NCBI RefSeq assembly: GCF_030811475.1
Contig: NZ_JAUSQV010000001.1
Location: forward strand, 2,546,001 to 2,610,000
DNA: 64,000 nt
Source of the DNA: Nakamurella flavida
Lineage (GTDB): Bacteria; Actinomycetota; Actinomycetes; Mycobacteriales; Nakamurellaceae
Direction of reading: 5' to 3'
Shown: positions 55,846 through 64,000 of the stretch, piece by piece
Numbering within the stretch: the stretch's first letter is position 1
Layout: every line of letters begins with the position of its first letter
Notes under the pieces: generated by a model
The model's database searches: none
Seen by the model: only the letters and a program-made list of their open reading frames with translations
Told to the model about the DNA's origin: nothing
Made by a program: the position numbers and the translations under genes

Positions 55846-56619
55846 ATGCTGCTGACCGAGCGCCACCACCGCATCGTGGAGTCCTTGCGCCACGGTGGGC
55901 TGACCGTGCGCGATCTCGCGACCGGTCTGCAGGTGAGCGAGTCGACGATCCGGCGGGACCTGGACCAGCTGGACCGGGCCGGGACGTTGACCCGCACCTA
56001 CGGCGGGGCCGTCCTCGTCGCCGGCGCGGACGCGGCCACCACCGACGACGGCAGTGCCGAGGACGCGTTCGACGACCGCATCGACATGGACGGCAAGCGG
56101 GCCATCGCCCGGGCGGCGGTCGATCTCGTCGAGGACGACAGCGTCGTCATCCTGGACATCGGCACCACCACCCCGTTGATCGCCCGTGGACTGCGCGGGC
56201 GGCCGGTCACCATCATCACCAGCAACATCGCCGTCCTCGACGAGGTCCGCGACGACCCGGTGGTGAACCTGGTGCTGCTCGGCGGGGTGCTGCGGCGCAA
56301 CTACCGCTCCCTGGTCGGCTCGCTCACCGAACTGGCCCTGTCCCGGATCAGCGCCGACCAGATGTTCCTGTCCTGCACCGGGATCCGGCCCACCGGCCAC
56401 GTGGTCGACAACATGGCCGTCGAGGCGCCGCTCAAGCAGTCGATGATCGACGCGGCCGGCTCGGTGGTCCTGCTGGCCCCGGTCGACAAGTTCCCCGGCA
56501 CCGGCGCCCTGCGCCTGTGCTCGCTCACCGACATCGACGTCGTCATCACCGGAAGCGGAGCTCCCGCAACCACTCTCGATCTCTGCCGGGAAGCCGGCGG
56601 AAAGGTGATCCTCGCGTGA
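55846..56619 (+). CDS. DeoR/GlpR-family sugar-phosphate-responsive repressor
   Basis: A 257-residue regulator. N-terminal HTH: TERHHRIVESLRHGGLTVRDLA, then VSESTIRRDLDQL. The C-terminal sensor has DIGTTT (sugar-phosphate binding) and TSNIAVLDE. It is divergent from the importer unit and leads the GH4-MFS-NagB unit. Probably senses a phosphosugar made by this pathway. GTGA overlap with the GH4 gene. Confidence 0.9.
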   Translation: MLLTERHHRIVESLRHGGLTVRDLATGLQVSESTIRRDLDQLDRAGTLTRTYGGAVLVAGADAATTDDGSAEDAFDDRIDMDGKRAIARAAVDLVEDDSVVILDIGTTTPLIARGLRGRPVTIITSNIAVLDEVRDDPVVNLVLLGGVLRRNYRSLVGSLTELALSRISADQMFLSCTGIRPTGHVVDNMAVEAPLKQSMIDAAGSVVLLAPVDKFPGTGALRLCSLTDIDVVITGSGAPATTLDLCREAGGKVILA

Positions 56620-57971
56620 AACTCTGCATCCTCGGCGGCGGCGGCTTCCGGACCCCGTACGTCTGGCAGGCCCTCGTCCGCGACCACGGCGACCCCCGGG
56701 TCACCGAGGTCGCCCTCTACGACATCGACGGCGCGCGGCTGGCCACCATGGAGCGCATCCTGCGGCAGTTCGCCGAGGACTTCCCGGACGCCCCGAAGCT
56801 GGTCTGCACCACCGATCTGCGCGAGGCGCTGACCGGCAGCCGGTTCGTCTTCGCGGCCCTACGCGTCGGCGGGGTGGAGGGCCGGCGCTGCGACGAGCAC
56901 GTCGCCCTGGACCTCGGTGTCATCGGACAGGAGACCACCGGCCCGGGCGGCCTGGCCTACGCCCTGCGCACCATCGGCCCGATGCTGGACATCGCCCGGA
57001 TCATCGCCGAGGTCGCCCCCGAGGCGTACCTGATGAACTTCACCAACCCGGCCGGCATCATCACCGAGGCCCTGCAGTCGGTGCTCGGTGACCGGGTGCT
57101 GGGCATCTGCGACACCCCGTCCGGCCTGGGCCGGCGGGTCGCCGGTGTGCTCGGTTACGACCACACCCGGGTGCAGATGGACTACGTCGGCCTGAACCAC
57201 CTGGGCTGGATGCGCCGGCTCATGGTGGACGGCCAGGACGTGCTGCCCGAGCTGCTCGCGGACGACGCCGCGCTGTCCCGCATGGAGGAGACGCAGGTCT
57301 TCGGCATGGACTGGATGCGCACCCTCGGTGTGGTGCCCAACGAGTACCTCTACTACTACTCCTTCAACCGCGACGCAGTCGGGAAGATCGTGGATTCCGC
57401 GCAGACCCGGGGCGACTTCCTGGCCGTCACCCAGGGCGAGTTCTTCCGGGACGCGGCCGCGTCGCAGGATCCGGCCGCGCTGTGGGCGCAGGCCGTGGAG
57501 AACCGGTCGGCCAGCTACATGGCCGAGGCACGGGGCGGCGAGCAGGGCAAGCCGACCTACGACCGTGACCGGGAGACCGACCCGTCGCACCAGGGGTACG
57601 CGGGGGTGGCCCTGGGCGTGATGGCCGCGATCAGCCGGAACGAGCGGCAGACGATGATCCTCAACGTGCGGAACCGTGGCACCATCGCCGGCCTGCCCGA
57701 CGACGCGGTCGTCGAGGTGCCGACCATGGTGGACGCCAACGGCGTGCACCCGCTCAGCACCGATCAGCCCGAGCTGTACCAGATCGGGCTCATGCAGTCC
57801 GTCAAGGCGGTCGAGCGGCTGACCATCGAGGCGGCCACCACCGGCTCCCGGGAAGCGGCGCTCAAGGCGTTCGCCCTGCATCCGCTGGTCGACTCGGTGA
57901 CCGTCGCGCGCCAGTTGCTCGACGGGTACATCGCGCAGATCCCGGGTGTCGCCGACGCCCTGCGGAACTGA
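56616..57971 (+). CDS. GH4-family 6-phospho-glycosidase
   Basis: 451 residues. NAD-binding start (CILGGGGFRTPYV), Asp/Asn site NFTNPAGI, the metal-binding Cys in GICDTPSGL near 165 and His in GLNHLGW near 195. GH4 enzymes use NAD+ and a divalent metal to cleave 6-phospho-glycosides by oxidation-elimination. A CDTP-type Cys motif is found in beta-acting members (from memory). Length is usual. Coupled to deoR by GTGA overlap. Confidence 0.85.
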   Translation: MKLCILGGGGFRTPYVWQALVRDHGDPRVTEVALYDIDGARLATMERILRQFAEDFPDAPKLVCTTDLREALTGSRFVFAALRVGGVEGRRCDEHVALDLGVIGQETTGPGGLAYALRTIGPMLDIARIIAEVAPEAYLMNFTNPAGIITEALQSVLGDRVLGICDTPSGLGRRVAGVLGYDHTRVQMDYVGLNHLGWMRRLMVDGQDVLPELLADDAALSRMEETQVFGMDWMRTLGVVPNEYLYYYSFNRDAVGKIVDSAQTRGDFLAVTQGEFFRDAAASQDPAALWAQAVENRSASYMAEARGGEQGKPTYDRDRETDPSHQGYAGVALGVMAAISRNERQTMILNVRNRGTIAGLPDDAVVEVPTMVDANGVHPLSTDQPELYQIGLMQSVKAVERLTIEAATTGSREAALKAFALHPLVDSVTVARQLLDGYIAQIPGVADALRN

Positions 57972-58002
57972 CCGGGGCCGGATCAGGGACGGAGTACCGA
58001 CG

Positions 58003-59400
58003 GTGAGCGCCTCCCGGCTGCGGTGGTTCGTCTGGGGCGTCGCGGTGCTCTGCTACGTCGCCGGGGTCACCGCTCGCAGCTCGCTGGCGGCGGTGGGAGC
58101 CGACGCGGTGGAACGGTTCTCGCTGTCGGCGTCGATGCTCTCCGGGTTCGCCGTCCTCCAGCTCGTCGTCTACGCGGGCATGCAGATCCCGGTGGGCATC
58201 TTGGTCGACCGGTGGGGACCGCGGGTGCTCATCGCCGGCGGCGCGGCGCTGATCGCCGGCGGGCAGACCCTGCTGGCGGTGGCCGGGGACGTGCGGTTCG
58301 CGCTACTGGGCCGGGCGGTGGTGGGCGCCGGCGACGCCATGACGTTCGTCAGCATCCTGCGCCTGCTGCCGGCGTGGTTCCCCGCCCGTGTGACCCCGGT
58401 CCTGACCCAGGTCACCGGCATGCTGGGTCAGCTCGGTCAGCTGATCAGCGTCATCCCGTTCGCCGCTCTCGTCGGCCTGCAGGGCTGGCGGACGGCATTC
58501 CTCGGCCTGGCCGGCGCCCACCTGCTGGCCGCGATCCTGGCGGGTCTCGTGCTGCGGGACTCCCCCTCGGCGCGGACCCGTCCGGTGACGGCCGGAACGC
58601 TGCGAGCGGCGGCCGCCGGAGTGCGTGTGGCCTGGGCGCATCCCGGCACCCGCCTGGGCTTCTGGTCGCACTTCAGCACCCCGTTCGCAGGAACGGTCTT
58701 CGCCCTGCTCTGGGGCTATCCGTTCCTGGTGTCCGGGGAGGGGCTGACCCGCGCCGGCGCGGCCGGCCTGATGGTCGTCTTCGTGGTGGCCAATCTGGCC
58801 GCGGCGCCGGTGATCGGGCAGCTGGTCGCCACGCATCCGCTGCGGCGGTCGTGGCTGGTGCTGGGCATGGTCGCGGTCCAGGCGACGGCCTGGGCGCTGG
58901 TGCTGGCGTGGCCCGGCCGGGCCCCGTCGACCGTGCTCACCGTCCTGGTGATCGCGCTGGCCGTCGGCGGCCCGGCGTCCATGATCGGTTTCGACTACGC
59001 CCGCACGTCCAACCCGCTGACCCGCCTCGGTGCGGCCAGCGGCGCGGTGAACGGGGCCGGCTTCCTCGCCGCGATCCTCGCCCTGCTCGGCGTCGGCCTC
59101 GTGCTCGACCTGCAGGGCGCCGGCGCAGGCGATCCGACGCTGGGCCAGTTCCGCTGGGCCATGCTCGTGCACTACCCGGTCTGGATCCTGGGCGTGGTCC
59201 AGGTCCTCCGCTGGCGGCGCCGCCTCCGCGCCCTGATGGCCGACGAGGGTGTCGTCGTCCCCCCGCTGCGGGTCGTCTACCGACAGCGCCTGTTCGCCGC
59301 CTTCACCGGTCCGGGCGGACGCGCGTCCGCCCCCACCCCATCCACCGCCGCACCGTCCGTCCGGACCGCCACCGGCGCGGACGACAAGGAGTCCCCGTGA
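58003..59400 (+). CDS. MFS transporter in the sugar locus
   Basis: A 465-residue protein with about 12 hydrophobic helices, MFS loop VDRWGPRVLIAGG after helix 2, and a hydrophilic Pro/Ala/Thr tail of about 50 residues. It may export or import a product of the pathway. The presence of both this and an ABC importer suggests two substrates or an overflow route. Its end overlaps nagB by 4 bases (GTGA). Confidence 0.8.
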   Translation: MSASRLRWFVWGVAVLCYVAGVTARSSLAAVGADAVERFSLSASMLSGFAVLQLVVYAGMQIPVGILVDRWGPRVLIAGGAALIAGGQTLLAVAGDVRFALLGRAVVGAGDAMTFVSILRLLPAWFPARVTPVLTQVTGMLGQLGQLISVIPFAALVGLQGWRTAFLGLAGAHLLAAILAGLVLRDSPSARTRPVTAGTLRAAAAGVRVAWAHPGTRLGFWSHFSTPFAGTVFALLWGYPFLVSGEGLTRAGAAGLMVVFVVANLAAAPVIGQLVATHPLRRSWLVLGMVAVQATAWALVLAWPGRAPSTVLTVLVIALAVGGPASMIGFDYARTSNPLTRLGAASGAVNGAGFLAAILALLGVGLVLDLQGAGAGDPTLGQFRWAMLVHYPVWILGVVQVLRWRRRLRALMADEGVVVPPLRVVYRQRLFAAFTGPGGRASAPTPSTAAPSVRTATGADDKESP

Positions 59401-60152
59401 TCACCACCCATGTCGTGCCGGACGCCCGTACAGCGGGCTCGCTCGTCGCCGAACGCATCGCGCGCCTCGTCCGGGCGGTACCCGCCGCGGTGATCGGGGT
59501 GGCCACCGGCTCCTCCCCGCTGCCGGTCTATCGCGCCCTGGCCGATCTGGTGGACGGCGGCCTCGATCTGAGCCGAGTCACCTGGTTCGCCCTCGACGAG
59601 TACGTCGGTCTGCCCCCAGAGCACCCGGAGAGCTACCGCAGCGTGCTCGACCGTGAGCTGGTCGCACCCCTGGGCCTGGACCGGCTGCGCGTGCACGTGC
59701 CGGAACCGGGGTCGGATCCGTATGCGGCGGCCGCGGCGTACGAGGCGGACATCGTCCGGGCGGGCGGGATCGACCTCCAACTGCTGGGCATCGGCGGCAA
59801 CGGTCATCTCGGGTTCAACGAGCCCGGCACGCCGTTCGGCATCCCCACCCATGTCGCCGAGCTGACCCACGCCACCCGACGGGACAACGCCCGCTTCTTC
59901 CCCTCCCTGCTCGAGGTGCCGACGCTGTGCGTCACCCAGGGGCTGGGGACGATCGGCCGAGCCCGAGCCCACGCCCTGATCGCGACCGGGGAGGCCAAGG
60001 CCGCGGCGGTGGCCGCGGCGCTGACCGGGCCGGTCGGTCCGGAGTGCCCCGGGTCGCTGCTCCAACGGTGCCCCGACGTGTTCGTCGCCTTGGACGACGC
60101 GGCGGCCGGCGGCGTGGAGCCGACCGGGCAGGAGATCGACGCCGTGCGCTGA
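59397..60152 (+). CDS. nagB: Glucosamine-6-phosphate deaminase
   Basis: A 251-residue enzyme: ATGSSPLPVYRAL (phosphate loop), FALDEYVGL (catalytic Asp and neighbours) and LLGIGGNGHLGFNEPG (catalytic His region). It converts glucosamine-6-P to fructose-6-P plus ammonia, giving the route into glycolysis. No nagA is in the window, so the substrate may be a non-acetylated glucosaminide, or NagA lies elsewhere. Confidence 0.92.
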   Translation: MITTHVVPDARTAGSLVAERIARLVRAVPAAVIGVATGSSPLPVYRALADLVDGGLDLSRVTWFALDEYVGLPPEHPESYRSVLDRELVAPLGLDRLRVHVPEPGSDPYAAAAAYEADIVRAGGIDLQLLGIGGNGHLGFNEPGTPFGIPTHVAELTHATRRDNARFFPSLLEVPTLCVTQGLGTIGRARAHALIATGEAKAAAVAAALTGPVGPECPGSLLQRCPDVFVALDDAAAGGVEPTGQEIDAVR

Positions 60153-60209
60153 CGGGTGTGGAGCCGACCGGCAGAACCGACGACCGTCGGGCAGCTGGTC
60201 GCCCGGTGA

Positions 60210-60596
60210 TCAGCCCCAGTTCTCGGCCCTGGTCAGGCAGAACGGGTGGCCGCCCGGGTCGACGAGCACCCGCCAGGTCTCCCCGGGTTGCGGATCCGCC
60301 ACGGTCGCGCCCAGTTCGACGGCGCGGGCCTTTGCGGTGTCCAGGTCCTCGACGGCGAGGTCGAAGTGGAACTGCTTGCGGCCACCCTCGTCCGGCCAGG
60401 ACGGCGGGACATGGTCGGCCAGGGTGCCGAACCCCAGGGCCGGAGCCCCGTCCGGCCCGGTGAGCATGGCGTACGCGTCCTCGGAGTGCGCGACGGTCCA
60501 CCCCAGCAGTGCGGCCCAGAAGCGGGCACTGGACGGCGCGTCCGTGCAGTCGAGAGTGACCATGGCCAGGCGGGCCGTGGGGGGACTGTCGGTCAT
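60210..60596 (-). CDS. VOC/glyoxalase-like protein
   Basis: A 128-residue VOC protein: LAMVTLDCTDAPSSARFWAALLGW, ALGFGTLADHVPP, QFHFDLAVEDLDTAKARAVELGATVAD and LVDPGGHPFCLTR. AGGAG stands before the ATG at 60596. Reaction unknown. Confidence 0.88.
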   Translation of the reverse strand: MTDSPPTARLAMVTLDCTDAPSSARFWAALLGWTVAHSEDAYAMLTGPDGAPALGFGTLADHVPPSWPDEGGRKQFHFDLAVEDLDTAKARAVELGATVADPQPGETWRVLVDPGGHPFCLTRAENWG

Positions 60597-60731
60597 GGGG
60601 GGCTCCTGAGCTCGATTCCTCGTGAGGTGCAGCTGGGCATGGTGGTGGGCGCCTCCCGTCCGACCCAGGCGCGGCCACGGAGTGGGCCGCACGCGGGAGG
60701 CAGCTCGGACCAGCGTCCTACGCTGCATCCC

Positions 60732-61589
60732 GTGACGGCTTGGACAAACGCGACGACTTCCTCCGGCACCGGTCCGACGACGACGAACGGCGGTGTGCTC
60801 CGACCGGACGACCTGGCCCGGTCGGTGCAGTGGGAACGGTGGACGCCGGGACCCGATGTCGACGCCTGGGTGGAGAACCACTGGGGGGTGCGCTGGGCAC
60901 TCCCTGCAGGCGAGACCTTCACCAGCTCGGTCCTGCCGCACCCCACCGTGCACCTCACCGTCGAACGACCGGTCCGTCCGCACCTGGGGACCCGGGTGCT
61001 CACCGGCGTGCCCACCAGCCGGTACGACACCGACCTCTCCGGCGACGGATGGGTGATCGGCGCGAAGTTCCGGCCGGGCGCCTTCACCGCTCTGACGGGG
61101 GTACCGGCCCGCACCCTGCGGGACACCGCGGTGGACGCCGACTCCCTCCTCCCCTCCGAGATGACGGCGCGGTTGATCGCGGTCACGGCGGACTCGTGGG
61201 ACGAGGCTGCCGTGAGCAGCCTGGAGAACGCCCTGTCCGTCCTGACGGAGACGGACCCCGACGACGAGTACTTCTTCCTCCTGGACGTCTTCGGCAGCAT
61301 GGTCGCCGACCCCGGCCTGCTCACCGTGGAACAGGTGGCCTCCTTGAACGGGGTGGGTATGCGGCATCTGCAGCGACTGTTCGCGCACTACGTGGGGGTC
61401 ACCCCGAAGTGGGTGCTCAGCCGGTTCCGGATGCACGACGTGGTCTCCGCACTGGACGCAGGTTCGACGGCGGGCCTGGCCGAGCTCGCCGCGGAGTTCG
61501 GGTGGTACGACCAGGCGCACTTCACCCGCGACTTCACCCGTCTGGTCGGGGTGACCCCGCGCGAGTACCGCCGGCCCGTTCACCGCTGA
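60732..61589 (+). CDS. AraC-family regulator with DUF6597-like N-domain
   Basis: 285 residues. An N-terminal sensor (about 25-120, ALPAGETFTSSVLPHPTVHLTVE) precedes two HTH motifs at about 195-285 (GMRHLQRLFAHYVGVTPKWVLSRFR and LAAEFGWYDQAHFTRDFTRLVGVTPREYRR). It is divergent from the VOC gene at 60596, separated by about 135 bases, and probably regulates it. GTG start chosen because longer in-frame versions run through the neighbour's promoter. Confidence 0.85.
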   Translation: MTAWTNATTSSGTGPTTTNGGVLRPDDLARSVQWERWTPGPDVDAWVENHWGVRWALPAGETFTSSVLPHPTVHLTVERPVRPHLGTRVLTGVPTSRYDTDLSGDGWVIGAKFRPGAFTALTGVPARTLRDTAVDADSLLPSEMTARLIAVTADSWDEAAVSSLENALSVLTETDPDDEYFFLLDVFGSMVADPGLLTVEQVASLNGVGMRHLQRLFAHYVGVTPKWVLSRFRMHDVVSALDAGSTAGLAELAAEFGWYDQAHFTRDFTRLVGVTPREYRRPVHR

Positions 61590-61751
61590 AGCTGCCTCAG
61601 CCCGCCCCGTCTGTCTGGGGAGGAGTACCCCACCGAGACGAGGCACCTCCTTTCTGTGCGGGATCCGGCGGCACCAGGAGCACGAGTCCCGGCAAGAAGA
61701 CCCAAGACCGTCGACCCATGGTGGGTCGCGAAGACAGAAGGGGGGTCGGTC

Positions 61752-62162
61752 ATGACGGACCGGCGCGCGGTGGGTTCAGGAGCCCCGTGGGAGGCGATCG
61801 TCGGCTACTCCCGTGCGGTCCGGGTCGGCCCGTTCATCGCCGTCGCCGGCACCACGGCCTCCGGCCCGGACGGCGCCGTCGGCGGAGGCGAGGTGGCGGC
61901 CCAGACCCGGGAAGTCCTGACCCGCATCGAGGCGGCGCTGGGTCAGCTGGGCGCATCACTGGCGGACGTGGTGCGGACCCGCATCTTCCTCACGGACATC
62001 GCCCGATGGGAGGACGTGGGACGGGTGCACGGCGAATTCTTCGGCGACATCCGGCCGGCCGCCACCATGGTCGAGGTGAATGCCCTCATCGAACCGGGTC
62101 TGCTGGTCGAGATCGAGGCGGACGCGATCGTCATGGACGACGACTCGACGAAAGGGGGATAG
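61752..62162 (+). CDS. RidA/YjgF-family protein
   Basis: A 136-residue trimeric-type Rid protein: YSRAVRVGPFIAVAGTTA, QTREVLTRIEAALGQLGASLADVVRTRIFL and ALIEPGLLVEIEADAIV. The catalytic Arg of RidA sits in the VRTRIF strand. It hydrolyses reactive enamines/imines formed by PLP enzymes, or belongs to a related subgroup. Stands alone at the edge of the rRNA operon. Confidence 0.88.
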   Translation: MTDRRAVGSGAPWEAIVGYSRAVRVGPFIAVAGTTASGPDGAVGGGEVAAQTREVLTRIEAALGQLGASLADVVRTRIFLTDIARWEDVGRVHGEFFGDIRPAATMVEVNALIEPGLLVEIEADAIVMDDDSTKGG

Positions 62163-62237
62163 AGGTGAGCCGGCTCGGGGCGGCGATCGGTTGAGCCGAG
62201 GATGATTCGAAATATTCGTCGGCTGAACGCAGAAATG

Positions 62238-62289
62238 CCTCGAGGGAGGTCACCGACACAGGTTTGCTGTGTGGTGACCTCCCTCGAGG
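62238..62289 (-). terminator. rRNA operon terminator hairpin
   Basis: CCTCGAGGGAGGTCACC at 62238-62254 pairs perfectly with 62273-62289. ACACA/TGTGT adds five more pairs after one bulged G, giving a 22-base-pair stem with a 7-base loop, just past the 5S 3' end. Confidence 0.9.
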
Positions 62290-62300
62290 TTCAATGATTG

Positions 62301-62418
62301 TCCGGCGGCGACCTACTCTCCCACACCGTGGCCGGTGCAGTACCATCGGCGCTGAAGGGCTTAGCTTCCGGGTTCGGGATGGGACCGGGCGTTTCCCCCT
62401 CGCTATGACCGCCGTAAC
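62301..62418 (-). rRNA. rrf: 5S ribosomal RNA
   Basis: On the minus strand it begins GTTACGGCGGTCATAGCG and contains CCCATCCCGAACCCGGAAG and GATGGTACTGC, ending GGGAGAGTAGGTCGCCGCC. This is the complete 5S consensus of actinobacteria, about 118 bases. Confidence 0.95.
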
Positions 62419-62524
62419 TCTATGGAATTCACGGGACCCAACCACCAGGTGAGCGTTGCTCAGTGGACGCATGGGTCTGGACCGTATCTCCAGAGTTGCA
62501 CAGTGGACGCGTAGCATTTTTGTG

Positions 62525-64000
<1,476 letters not shown>

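Noticed and set aside
61656..61751. Longer N-terminus for the RidA protein
   Set aside because: The added 32 residues are Pro/Arg-rich and precede the G-rich site before the ATG at 61752, where family similarity begins.

Overview
The window is high-GC DNA (roughly 70% by eye) with GTG and TTG starts, purine-rich ribosome binding sites and genes on both strands. A DLW-39-type small protein, a ClgR-like regulator, F420/flavin-type luciferase-like enzymes and vsr of the actinobacterial type all indicate a chromosome of an actinomycete. A Nakamurella- or Geodermatophilus-like genus is a guess from general character, not something shown.

Region 1 (about 1-18.9 kb) is accessory. It holds a FUSC-like membrane protein cut by the window edge and an unrecognised membrane protein. 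Next comes a very large secreted Rhs/YD-repeat protein with a lytic-transglycosylase-like domain and a GIY-YIG-like nuclease tip, followed by an Imm26-like immunity gene. After that lie small secreted proteins and lipoproteins, a vsr endonuclease fused to a chopped neighbour, a decayed relaxase/primase C-terminus, and a divergent MazG-like / nuclease-helicase pair that looks like a defence module. Single-base frameshifts, truncations and chimeric junctions are concentrated here. A tRNA-Ala closes the region.

Region 2 (18.9-19.4 kb) is the tRNA-Ile / DLW-39 / tRNA-Ala group, all on the minus strand. This group usually sits near gyrA in actinobacteria. A frameshifted YrdC-like gene follows.

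Region 3 (20-51 kb) is mostly intact housekeeping and regulatory content. It includes a GAF-SpoIIE phosphatase, a ClgR-like regulator, several VOC proteins, a DUF885 peptidase, ArfB-like peptide release factor, azoreductase, an RDD protein with a nonapeptide-repeat partner, two c-di-GMP enzymes, NadE, an aldo/keto reductase, a TetR-MFS pair with paired operators, LacI plus a GH3 beta-glucosidase, and an M3 oligopeptidase. One scar stands out: a SnoaL-like gene and a MarR gene fused head to head by deletion.

Region 4 (51-60 kb) is a divergent sugar locus. One arm is a PfkB kinase, solute-binding lipoprotein and two permeases. The other is a DeoR regulator, GH4 glycosidase, MFS transporter and NagB. 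The genes are translationally coupled and together suggest uptake, phosphorylation, hydrolysis and deamination of an amino-sugar glycoside.

Region 5 (60-64 kb) has a VOC protein, an AraC regulator and a RidA-like protein. It ends in an rRNA operon on the minus strand: 5S, then the 3' part of 23S running off the window, with a strong terminator hairpin beyond the 5S.
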